Below are positions 13,660 through 19,488 of a stretch of 37,989 nt of DNA, piece by piece. Below the pieces are notes generated by a model. The model was not told where the DNA came from. It worked only from the letters and a program-made list of their open reading frames with translations, and ran no database searches. The DNA lies in IMG/VR virus record IMGVR_UViG_3300021407_000028, positions 1 through 37,989 of that record; one strand, given 5' to 3'. Source of the stretch: a virus. Position 1 is the stretch's first letter, and each line of letters begins with the position of its first letter. A program made the translations under genes and the position numbers.

Positions 13660-14585
13660 GACGCGACCTCGTTGCCCCACACCGCCCAGCCGGTGCGTTT
13701 ACGGCGGGCGAAGAGTTCGATGCGGGGAAGGTTGGGGAACATATCCTCGATGATTTCGTGGAAGTGGAACGGCTTTTGGCTGTGCGGTCCGGCTCGGGCT
13801 TGGATGACGCTCTGGTATTGGTCACCGGGCGCTGGTGCTGGAATGTCACCGCGGGTGCCGACCAGCAGGAGTTCGTGCTTGTTGCGAAACCAATAGCCAT
13901 TACCGATCCTGTCCTTCGACCACACGCAATGGCTGCGGTAGCTGAACCCCCAGGTGACCATGACCTCGAGTGCTTGTGGCAGCATGGGCACGGTTGCCCA
14001 GAGGAACAGGACGCAATCGTCAGCGGCGGGGATGGCGAGGGCCTTGATGTCGTCGAGTGTCATCGTCGGGTAGTGGTTGTCGGCCGCCCGGTCCATCCCG
14101 GTGTCCCGCGAATAGGGTTCGAAGCGCCAGGGCGGATCGGCGTAGATCACGCCATATTGGCCGGCGACTGCCGTCGTTTTGTCGGCGAGTTCGCGTTCAC
14201 GAGCGGCCCGGCGGGTCTTTTTCAGCCAGCCGGTGACCGTGCTGCGTTCGAGTTCGGACGTAATCTCAGCGGCATGAGCGGCGAACTGCTCGTCATCGAG
14301 CTTGGTCAGCTCGTAGAGCGTCATCCACGACGGCGGCAAGATTTGCGCATGCGCAAACGCCCTAAGCCGACGATTTTCCGCGATAATGATGAGACGCTGA
14401 ACCGTCGTGTAGCCGAACGGCAGCCGCTCCATCTCGTCAAACCGGCAGGTTGGATCGCGCTTTGCCTCGGCCAGCAAATCACCGACGCGGAAGATGCCCT
14501 GGACGGTTTCGCGCCAGGCGATGCGGATGCGAGCGGCCCAATGCTCGGTGGTGTCGTTGGCGAGGTAGAGTTCGGTCTGGCTCAT
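13656..14585 (-). CDS. MT-A70 family DNA adenine methyltransferase
   Basis: A 309-aa protein. The N-terminal 130 residues are helical and DUF3102-like (WRETVQGIFRVGDLLAEAKR near 24-43). The C-terminal catalytic domain has DPPW at residues 150-153 in YGVIYADPPW, with ADDCVLFLWATVPMLPQALE and SKDRIGNGYWFRNKHELLLV as the following MT-A70 elements. These enzymes transfer methyl from SAM to adenine N6. Phages use them to evade host restriction or mark their DNA. The gene lies between the replication and packaging genes, with ATGA overlaps on both sides. No restriction nuclease is adjacent, so it is an orphan methylase. Confidence 0.88.
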   Translation of the reverse strand: MSQTELYLANDTTEHWAARIRIAWRETVQGIFRVGDLLAEAKRDPTCRFDEMERLPFGYTTVQRLIIIAENRRLRAFAHAQILPPSWMTLYELTKLDDEQFAAHAAEITSELERSTVTGWLKKTRRAARERELADKTTAVAGQYGVIYADPPWRFEPYSRDTGMDRAADNHYPTMTLDDIKALAIPAADDCVLFLWATVPMLPQALEVMVTWGFSYRSHCVWSKDRIGNGYWFRNKHELLLVGTRGDIPAPAPGDQYQSVIQARAGPHSQKPFHFHEIIEDMFPNLPRIELFARRKRTGWAVWGNEVAS

Positions 14586-15112
14586 GTTAGATCATCTCGG
14601 TACGAGGCCAGCGGCGAGCGATGCTCGGTCATGGTTACCCCGAGGTCGCGGGCAGTGAGGCATGGCTTGGTCTCGGTGCAGCGGGGATTGTCGCAGCGCC
14701 ATTGCTCAGCGCGGGCGTAGCGTTGGTTTTGCTGGGCAATGGCGGCGTTGCGCGCAGCAATCCCGGTCGAGGCTGGGCCCCACAGCTCGTAGAGCCAGGA
14801 TTCCCAGCGTGGGCTAGCTTGCGCGGCATTCTTGTCTTCGAGGTAGCGATGACGCTCGGCGCGCTCTTCCTGGTCGCGCAAGCACATGCCGCGAATGTCG
14901 CCAGGTATCGGTCGGCGAGCCTGTGGTTTGCGTCGCCACTCGGCGATGGCGTTGCGGACGATGTCGAGGTCGAACGCGGCGAGGTCTTCGATCCAATCAC
15001 GGACCTGCGCTTCACGCACCGGCAGAAGATCATCGGCCACCCAGTAGTGGTTCAGCAGGGAGGTTATCATCCCGCTCAATTCCATGATCGCGGATGTAGC
15101 TTTCAGCGGCAC
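14582..15112 (-). CDS. Replication accessory protein, helicase-loader-like
   Basis: About 176 aa from GTG 15112, chosen because AAGGAGG lies 5 bases upstream; the frame extends to 15178 without a better start. It overlaps the end of the DUF1376-type gene by about 80 bases. Residues about 16-70 (LLNHYWVADDLLPVREAQ...WIEDLAAFDLDIVRNAIAEW, then RRPIPGDIRGMC) resemble the small helical phage proteins that load or inhibit the DnaB-type helicase. The C-terminal part has a Cys cluster (RCDNPRCTETKPC) that may bind zinc. Assignment is by pattern and neighbourhood. Confidence 0.6.
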   Translation of the reverse strand: MPLKATSAIMELSGMITSLLNHYWVADDLLPVREAQVRDWIEDLAAFDLDIVRNAIAEWRRKPQARRPIPGDIRGMCLRDQEERAERHRYLEDKNAAQASPRWESWLYELWGPASTGIAARNAAIAQQNQRYARAEQWRCDNPRCTETKPCLTARDLGVTMTEHRSPLASYRDDLT

Positions 15113-15800
15113 GGTAACCTCCTTCCCAGAGCGTGGTTGAGGGGGATTTTTTTGCGAGCGTGACGGCATGGGTCTCACAGCACCGCACGAAGTACGCCGC
15201 CGGGTCGCTGGGGTGCTCGCGTTCGCAGGCGCAGATCGCCTCGAGCACGACCACGTCGCCGTGCCGTTTGCGGAACTTACCGAGCAGGGCGCGCTGAGCC
15301 ATGCCGAGGATCTTCAGACCACGGTCGAAAAGCTCTTTGACGGGATCGTCGGAGGGCGCATTAGCGCCCACAGCGTAAGCTGTGGTTCTTTCTTCTAGTT
15401 GGTAGTTGGTAGTTGGTAGTTCCGCGCGCGCGTGAGTCGAAATAACCTTTTGGTTTTGGTAAGTCGCTGTTTTATTTGGTGGGCGACCACCTTTCGCACC
15501 GTTTTGCCGAAGGTTTGCGATGCGTTTGCCGACCGTTTCAAGCTCATTTGCGCATCGTTTCACGATCAAATCAGCATCGTTTGGGATCACTTTGCCGAGC
15601 GCGATCAGGCGGCGCAGGAGGGCATTGAAGGTGTTGCCGTGGCTGGGGCTGACCGCGCGCAGCTCGTCGCGCGAGACCGCGCGTCCTCGGCTGTAGATCA
15701 GCGAGCAGAGCCGCCAGTAGAGACCACACTCGGCATCGCTCAATTCGATCGTTCCGGCGAGGAACTCGTCGGGCGAGAAGTCGATGCGCCGCACCTTCAT
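15030..15800 (-). CDS. DUF1376-type replication initiator-like protein
   Basis: A 256-aa protein starting MKVRRIDFSPDEFLAGTIEL. The N-terminal domain (about 1-95) matches the DUF1376 pattern of phage replication proteins, a winged-helix fold, with ECGLYWRLCSLIYSRGRAVS. A low-complexity linker (about 108-150) follows, then a helical C-terminal domain (about 155-245). The linker is encoded by 7-bp tandem repeats beside a hairpin and an AT-rich stretch, an arrangement like the origin inside the lambda O gene. It is followed by the loader-like gene. It is therefore probably the initiator or organiser that brings the host helicase to the phage origin. Confidence 0.72.
   Translation of the reverse strand: MKVRRIDFSPDEFLAGTIELSDAECGLYWRLCSLIYSRGRAVSRDELRAVSPSHGNTFNALLRRLIALGKVIPNDADLIVKRCANELETVGKRIANLRQNGAKGGRPPNKTATYQNQKVISTHARAELPTTNYQLEERTTAYAVGANAPSDDPVKELFDRGLKILGMAQRALLGKFRKRHGDVVVLEAICACEREHPSDPAAYFVRCCETHAVTLAKKSPSTTLWEGGYRAAESYIRDHGIERDDNLPAEPLLGGR
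15368..15480. other. Candidate replication origin inside the initiator gene
   Basis: Three elements lie side by side. First, a perfect 7-bp hairpin CCACAGC-GTAA-GCTGTGG at 15368-15385, whose loop is a GNRA tetraloop as RNA. Second, TAGTTGG in 3.7 tandem copies at 15396-15421. Third, after a CG alternation, an AT-rich stretch from about 15437 to 15480, rare in this genome. Iterons plus an AT-rich region within a replication gene are the hallmarks of lambdoid origins. Confidence 0.45.
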
Positions 15801-15803
15801 CGC

Positions 15804-16238
15804 CTACAGCCCCCTGATGCGATGCGCCCTCGGGATCTCCCAGCGGTCGAGCTGCTCGAGCGCCTCGCCGGCGTTCCTGACGACGCCGTAATGGGCGCCG
15901 GTCATCAGGATCGCGATGCCGACCGTCTGCTGAGCCGGGGACAGCACCCCATCGAGCGCCTTGACCTCGAGAAAAAACGCCATCCCGCGATAGAGCACGA
16001 TCATGTCGGGCACGCCGGCGATGCAGCCGCGGCCGGTGCGGATGCCGGGCACCGTGCCGGCATAGGCCGCCATGTCGACGCTCCACCAGGTGACGCCCTG
16101 CGGCGACACCCGGCCTGGCGGGGCGATCTCGAGGCGCAGGCTGTCGGCAATCTGCTTGTGCAGGATCGGTTCGCGGACGATGGGCGCGCGGATCCGATCC
16201 GCCACCAAACGAAATTGTTTTGGAGGTACCCGCGCCAT
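15804..16238 (-). CDS. VRR-NUC domain nuclease
   Basis: Encodes 144 aa from ATG 16238, overlapping the upstream stop (TGATG). GTG 16241 is an alternative. The PD-(D/E)xK core is visible: GVPDMIVLYRGMAFFLEVKA, with Asp78, Glu91 and Lys93, and a downstream Gln103 in SPAQQ. This is the stand-alone VRR-NUC form found in many phages, related to Holliday-junction or flap-processing nucleases. It stops a few bases before the replication initiator gene, so it probably acts in replication or recombination. Confidence 0.85.
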   Translation of the reverse strand: MARVPPKQFRLVADRIRAPIVREPILHKQIADSLRLEIAPPGRVSPQGVTWWSVDMAAYAGTVPGIRTGRGCIAGVPDMIVLYRGMAFFLEVKALDGVLSPAQQTVGIAILMTGAHYGVVRNAGEALEQLDRWEIPRAHRIRGL

Positions 16239-16462
16239 CACACCGGATAGGGCGCGCGGTTATGTCCCGGCGGCCAGCTAAGCTGCTTTAATTGCGCCCG
16301 AATATGAGCGCAGGTGCCATCGATCAACACCACAAACCGATCGCCTAGATCATCGCCGCGGGTGCGTTTGACACCCTCGAGCAGGCCCATCATCATCACC
16401 GCCTCGGACGGTGACAGATCGAGCGATACCAGGCGTGACAGATCGGGTTTGTCGCGCTTCAT
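16238..16462 (-). CDS. Small helical protein of unknown function
   Basis: Encodes 74 aa from ATG 16462, overlapping the stop of the small membrane protein upstream (ATGA). Sequence MKRDKPDLSRLVSLDLSPSE is followed by a Met-rich helix (AVMMMGLLEGVKRT) and RFVVLIDGTCAHIRAQLKQL. No family is recognised. The longer frame to 16522 lacks a better start. Confidence 0.65.
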   Translation of the reverse strand: MKRDKPDLSRLVSLDLSPSEAVMMMGLLEGVKRTRGDDLGDRFVVLIDGTCAHIRAQLKQLSWPPGHNRAPYPV

Positions 16463-16590
16463 GTCAGCGCCCACATGATGATCAATGCCCCCATCGCGCC
16501 GATCATCCCGCCGAGGAAGCACTCGATCGCCCGTTCACCACGGCGCCGCCATGGCTTTATCTGTGACAGCTGCAGCACGTTGAGCGGCAT
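16459..16590 (-). CDS. Tiny single-helix membrane protein
   Basis: Encodes 43 aa from ATG 16590 with a strong GGGGAGGGGG upstream. A basic N-terminal half (KPWRRRGERAIE) precedes a transmembrane stretch (FLGGMIGAMGALIIMWAL). It overlaps the next gene by ATGA and the end of the previous small gene in another frame. Function is unknown. Confidence 0.55.
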   Translation of the reverse strand: MPLNVLQLSQIKPWRRRGERAIECFLGGMIGAMGALIIMWALT

Positions 16591-16741
16591 GTCCCCCTCC
16601 CCGAGATTTAGTGTCGTTGTTGCAGTGCAGCCACGGCAGCGGGGTCAGCACATCGCACGGGTGGTGCGGCAGGACGAACGCGCAGAACGTCAGCGCATAC
16701 ATGATCGTCATGATGATCACGCCGTTGACGATGCCGCGCAC
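16535..16741 (-). CDS. Small membrane protein downstream of Cro
   Basis: Up to 68 aa from GTG 16741, which begins right after the Cro-like stop (TGACGTG). A transmembrane stretch (GVIIMTIMYALTFCAFVLP) is followed by PCDVLTPLPWLHCNND. The last 18 codons overlap the next small gene in a different frame and look less natural. Early membrane proteins of this kind can act in exclusion or lysis, but nothing specific is recognised. Confidence 0.45.
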   Translation of the reverse strand: MRGIVNGVIIMTIMYALTFCAFVLPHHPCDVLTPLPWLHCNNDTKSRGGGHAAQRAAAVTDKAMAAPW

Positions 16742-16742
16742 G

Positions 16743-17015
16743 TCACGCCACCGCGTTAGCTGGCTTTTTAGGCTTCCCTCTGTTAGGCAAGGTTGCTAAC
16801 CTATGCTCAACATTGCGATAGGGCGGGGGGTAGATGTCAGGCCGCAGATCGTGTCGTGAAATGCCCGAGAGGCGCTCGACCGCGAGCACCCGCTCAGCAG
16901 GAACGCGCTTCCATTTGGCCACCGCACCGGTGGTGATCCCCAAGGCTTGGGAGATCGCGGCCTGCAACCCCCGCGTGGCCCGGATGCGGTCCATGCCGAT
17001 CAGCATTTCGTCCAT
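16743..17015 (-). CDS. Cro-like repressor (YdaS-type HTH)
   Basis: Encodes 90 aa, the first gene of the leftward arm. Residues 8-66 match the YdaS/Cro fold: GLQAAISQALGITTGAVAKW (16-35), a helix-turn-helix, then RVPAERVLAVERLSGISRHD and LRPDIYPP. This is the standard family of phage Cro and YdaS regulators. ATG 17015 is used; Met4 and Met8 are later alternatives. It is divergent from the CI-like repressor, with two copies of a 17-bp operator between them, so the two probably form the lysis-lysogeny switch. Confidence 0.85.
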   Translation of the reverse strand: MDEMLIGMDRIRATRGLQAAISQALGITTGAVAKWKRVPAERVLAVERLSGISRHDLRPDIYPPPYRNVEHRLATLPNRGKPKKPANAVA

Positions 17016-17022
17016 GGTTTAC

Positions 17023-17039
17023 GGTTACCATGGGTAGGC
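17023..17039. promoter_or_regulatory. Operator copy 1 (switch region)
   Basis: GGTTACC-ATG-GGTAGGC, an imperfect dyad with one mismatch per half-site from GCTTACC-NNN-GGTAAGC. It lies just upstream of the Cro-like start and probably covers its promoter. Confidence 0.6.
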
Positions 17040-17047
17040 GTTCGCGC

Positions 17048-17059
17048 GCAATCGATTGC
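17048..17059. repeat. Perfect 12-bp palindrome between the switch operators
   Basis: GCAATCGATTGC, overlapping the first two bases of operator copy 2. It could extend the protein-binding region of the switch. Confidence 0.5.
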
Positions 17060-17074
17060 TTACCCGTGGGTGTC
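17058..17074. promoter_or_regulatory. Operator copy 2 (switch region)
   Basis: GCTTACC-CGT-GGGTGTC. The left half-site is a perfect match to the shared motif and the right half is degenerate. It lies upstream of the CI-like repressor and its TACACT -10 candidate at 17086-17091. Confidence 0.55.
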
Positions 17075-17085
17075 GATTTTCTGGC

Positions 17086-17091
17086 TACACT
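17086..17091 (+). promoter_or_regulatory. -10 element for a possibly leaderless repressor mRNA
   Basis: TACACT ends 8 bases before the repressor ATG (17099) and no Shine-Dalgarno is present. Transcription would begin at or near the A of the start codon, as for lambda cI from PRM. No convincing -35 is seen, which would fit an activated promoter. Confidence 0.4.
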
Positions 17092-17098
17092 TTTGGCC

Positions 17099-17460
17099 AT
17101 GCCAGAGATGGGCCGTCGTCTTCTCGCCGCGCGGTTGCGCGCCGGCTACCGCACGCAGGGGCCTTTGCCAACGCCCTCGGGGTCAGCCGCGGCCTGGTCG
17201 GGCAATGGGAGACGGGTGCCAAGCACCCAGGCCGCAACAATCTCGCAAACATCGCCAAACTCTGCGGCATATCAATGGAATATCTGCAGGGCACCCAGGC
17301 CGATATGACCCGTTCGTTGGTTGTTTCAGTCGAGCAAGAGGCTCAACTCATCCTCCTGTTCCGCCGAATGACCCCGGTGGCGCGGGAGAATCTTCTCAAA
17401 CTGCTGTCGGAATGGGGCGATCGACCGCACGTTACAGAGAAGAAACGTCAGCCAGCGTAG
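17099..17460 (+). CDS. CI/Xre-type repressor, reading frame broken at GGGG
   Basis: From ATG 17099 the first 21 codons (MPEMGRRLLAARLRAGYRTQ...) give the start of an Xre-family HTH, but the frame then departs. A -1 shift at GGGG (17158-17161) joins it to AFANALGVSRGLVGQWETGA, ANIAKLCGISMEYLQG and a C-terminal helix region ending at 17460, for about 120 aa in total. The joined sequence is a textbook HTH_3 domain (recognition helix near residues 29-40), so the break is real as seen in this sequence. It may be a one-base deletion, an error or frameshifting. It lacks a LexA-type peptidase domain, so control is not by RecA cleavage. It is divergent from cro. Confidence 0.75.
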
Positions 17461-17794
17461 CTCCTGATCAAAAAGGTTTTCTGAGGTAGGCGCACCACTT
17501 CCCTGGCGGAACTTTTCTGCTTGCGTGGGTTGCTTACTTAGGGTAAGCATATCGGGTTCGCGCAACGGAGCCCGTCGCCCCATGTCAGCCTCCCAAAATT
17601 TGCTTGAGGAAACGTTCTGCGCGTTGCCGTACGCAATCAAAGCGCGGCGTTTACACACCCGTCAAGCGGGAATTGTAAGGCTGGCAGATCATTGTCTTTG
17701 TTCACGGATCTGTGAGCCAAAGGACGCTAGGACCAGTGGGCCGCGATCGGCCTCGTCGAGCATGAAATGGTAAGCACAACCGGAGATGATTACG
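17461..17794. other. Intergenic region between repressor and rightward early genes
   Basis: About 330 bases without a convincing gene. It contains the promoter/operator module at 17519-17553 and a half-site GGTAAGC at 17769-17775 close to the next gene. A possible 63-codon plus-strand ORF (17582-17773) has weak codon bias and no good ribosome site, and a minus-strand ORF here is mostly antisense to the repressor. Confidence 0.6.
17519..17553 (+). promoter_or_regulatory. Promoter/operator module with operator copy 3 (17532-17548)
   Basis: GCTTGCGT at 17519-17526 is followed by GTTGCTTAC, then GGTAAGC and a TAT. The embedded dyad GCTTACT-TAG-GGTAAGC differs from the consensus at one base. The same layout with identical spacing recurs at 19096-19130. 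A -35-like TTGCGT and a -10-like TAAGCA are 17 bases apart, so a repressor bound here would block the promoter of the rightward early genes. Confidence 0.6.
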
Positions 17795-17962
17795 ATGAAC
17801 ATTCGCACTGAGATGCACCCGTGCCCGTGGGGTCCGGAGTGGTACGCGATCGATGACGACACCTATGACGGCGCGCCCGATGGCCGCCACATGGCCGGTG
17901 TCGGTGCCACCGAGGCCGAGGCGATCGCCGATCTGCTGGCGTGGCTGGAGGATGCGCAATGA
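17795..17962 (+). CDS. Small early protein of unknown function
   Basis: Encodes 55 aa from ATG 17795 (GGAG 9 bases upstream). Begins MNIRTEMHPCPWGPEWYAID and ends in a helix (ATEAEAIADLLAWLEDAQ), the layout of small domains in which a beta hairpin is followed by a helix. It overlaps the next gene by ATGA. No family is recognised. Confidence 0.65.
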   Translation: MNIRTEMHPCPWGPEWYAIDDDTYDGAPDGRHMAGVGATEAEAIADLLAWLEDAQ

Positions 17963-18129
17963 GCACCTGTGAAAACTGCGACGGCGAAGGTGGCTGGGCG
18001 CGGATCGAGCGCGACTGGTACGGCGAAGCCGACAGCGAAACCTGGGACGATTGTCCGGCTTGCGGCGGTTGCGGTTGGGTCTATGCCGATCCGCCGCAGC
18101 TCGACATGGACGAGGCGTTCGAGCCATGA
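17959..18129 (+). CDS. Small DnaJ-type zinc-ribbon protein
   Basis: Encodes 56 aa from ATG 17959. Two knuckles are visible, CENCDGEGGW near the start and CPACGGCGWV near residue 33, followed by an acidic tail. It is similar in layout to the minus-strand gene at 12560 and the plus-strand gene at 21683. It is coupled to both neighbours by ATGA-type overlaps. Probably a zinc-binding adaptor; function is unknown. Confidence 0.7.
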   Translation: MSTCENCDGEGGWARIERDWYGEADSETWDDCPACGGCGWVYADPPQLDMDEAFEP

Positions 18130-18305
18130 CACCTGATCAGGCTTTTGTGCTGTGGTTTGTCTCGCTGAACCTGCGCGAGCGCGCGCTCGAGGGCACACCC
18201 CTTTCGCTCTGTGAGATGGGTCAGGTGGCCGAGGTGATCGACCACGCCCGCGACGACCAGATTGCCACCATCGATGCTTTGCTAAAGGGACTCGACTTAT
18301 GTTGA
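18126..18305 (+). CDS. Small helical early protein
   Basis: Encodes 59 aa from ATG 18126, overlapping the previous stop (ATGA). Sequence includes FVLWFVSLNLRERALEGTPL and MGQVAEVIDHARDDQIATID. It overlaps the exonuclease start by 7 bases. No family is recognised. Confidence 0.65.
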   Translation: MTPDQAFVLWFVSLNLRERALEGTPLSLCEMGQVAEVIDHARDDQIATIDALLKGLDLC

Positions 18306-19087
18306 CTGACGAACAGAAACGCCTGCGCGAAGGCAAGGTCACCGCCTCGTTTGTGCCGTATCTGATGGCGGGCCAGGAGGATAAGATCCGCCGCGAGTGG
18401 ATGCGGCTGGTCGAGCACCCCGGCTATGCCGAAGAGGATCTGAGCGAGGTCTGGGCACCCTCGTTTGGCGCTTACGTAGAACCTTTTGCCCTTGATTGGC
18501 ACGCACGCAAGACCGGACACCCGCTCACCCTGCGCGGCCAGTGGGTGCAGCACGCCGAGCATCCCTGGCTGGGGGCCACCCTCGACGCCTGGCGCGAGCA
18601 CGACAGCACGGTGCTCGATTGCAAGGCGCCGTTGCGCTGGTCAAAGCTCGATGATGTGCGCGCCTTTTATGTCGGGCAGTTGGTCATCCAGAAATCTTGC
18701 CTTAATGCCGAGCGCGCCGCGCTGCTGGTCGTCCATGGCGGCGACGAGCCGGTCGAATTGGAGACGGTCTGGGACGCTGCGTATGAAGCGCAGGTATGGG
18801 AGCGCCTCCACTGGTTCTGGGGTCGTGTCGAGAGCCTGCAGCCGCCCTGTGCGCTGCCCCGGGTCCAGGGCCCGGTGCCGGCGGTCCGCATCGTCGACAT
18901 GACGGGTAACAACATGTGGGGCAGCTACGCGGCGAACTGGCTCAACGCCAAGGAGGCGGCCGAGTGCTTCAACCGGGCGGCAAAGAGCCTCAAGGAACTA
19001 GTCGAGCCGGATGTGCAGAAGGCGTTCGGGCACGGCATCTGCGCCAGCCGCAGCAAGGCCGGGGCAATCAGCATCAAACAAATGTGA
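18299..19087 (+). CDS. YqaJ-type viral recombinase (lambda exonuclease-like)
   Basis: A 262-aa 5'-3' exonuclease of the PD-(D/E)xK superfamily. It begins with REGKVTASFVPYLMAG, typical of YqaJ proteins. Catalytic candidates are Glu61 in YVEPFALDW, Asp96 in LGATLDAW, and Asp107 with Lys109 in VLDCKAPLRW. YVGQLVIQ (124-131) is the conserved helix with Gln. It resects double-stranded ends so that the ERF protein encoded downstream can anneal the strands. Expression is coupled to the previous gene. Confidence 0.88.
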   Translation: MLTDEQKRLREGKVTASFVPYLMAGQEDKIRREWMRLVEHPGYAEEDLSEVWAPSFGAYVEPFALDWHARKTGHPLTLRGQWVQHAEHPWLGATLDAWREHDSTVLDCKAPLRWSKLDDVRAFYVGQLVIQKSCLNAERAALLVVHGGDEPVELETVWDAAYEAQVWERLHWFWGRVESLQPPCALPRVQGPVPAVRIVDMTGNNMWGSYAANWLNAKEAAECFNRAAKSLKELVEPDVQKAFGHGICASRSKAGAISIKQM

Positions 19088-19095
19088 CGATTTCC

Positions 19096-19130
19096 GCTTG
19101 CGTCTGTTGCTTACCAATGGTAAGCGTATG
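19096..19130 (+). promoter_or_regulatory. Promoter/operator module with operator copy 4 (19109-19125)
   Basis: GCTTGCGT at 19096-19103, then GTTGCTTACC-AAT-GGTAAGC, a perfect 7-bp dyad, then a TAT. The spacing is identical to 17519-17553. A further half-site GGTAAGC lies at 19132-19138. It probably drives the ERF-containing genes beginning at 19154 and places them under the same repressor. Confidence 0.65.
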
Positions 19131-19153
19131 AGGTAAGCAGATGGAAGGACGAG

Positions 19154-19339
19154 ATGACGAACGACCCGCTTGATTTTACCGCTAGCGATAAGCTGCACGC
19201 TCTCTTGAACGAGCTGCAGCGCGAGCTGATGCGCCGCGAATGGACCGAGGACACCTTTGAGCGCATCGATCGCGCCGTCGAGTTCCGCAGCCAGCTATGG
19301 GATGCGATTGCCGCTTACCGTGATCATTGGAGACGATAA
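19154..19339 (+). CDS. Small helical early protein
   Basis: Encodes 61 aa from ATG 19154, preceded by GGAAGGACGAG. It is mostly helical and charged (LHALLNELQRELMRREWTED, then FRSQLWDAIAAYRDHW). It is the first gene after operator copy 4. No family is recognised. Confidence 0.7.
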   Translation: MTNDPLDFTASDKLHALLNELQRELMRREWTEDTFERIDRAVEFRSQLWDAIAAYRDHWRR

Positions 19340-19471
19340 ATGATCAGACTTCGCGAACACGGAAACGGATGGGCAATTACCCTCAACGGACGGTTTGTGG
19401 CACGGGGTGATTGGTTCGAGATGCACCGCCTCTACGTGCTTCTCGGCGGTCTACGTATGGCAGAATTTTGA
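19340..19471 (+). CDS. Tiny early protein of unknown function
   Basis: Encodes 43 aa from ATG 19340, directly after the previous stop (TAAATG), with GGAG 10 bases upstream. Sequence MIRLREHGNGWAITLNGRFV, then a short helix. The beta-strand pattern with GNGWAITLNGR is regular enough to suggest a genuine small domain. Confidence 0.6.
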   Translation: MIRLREHGNGWAITLNGRFVARGDWFEMHRLYVLLGGLRMAEF

Positions 19472-19488
19472 GTAACAGGAGCCGATAA

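Noticed and set aside
15396-15421. CRISPR-like or transposon-end interpretation of the TAGTTGG repeats
   Set aside because: Units are 7 bp and directly tandem with no spacers, and no insertion-sequence genes are present anywhere in the window.
17326-17658. A 110-codon minus-strand ORF antisense to the repressor
   Set aside because: Overlaps the repressor's C-terminal part and the operator module, lacks a ribosome site and recognisable pattern.
17582-17773. A 63-codon plus-strand ORF before the early genes
   Set aside because: Third-position GC is lower than in neighbouring genes and GGAG is too far from the ATG. Kept only as a possibility in the intergenic entry.
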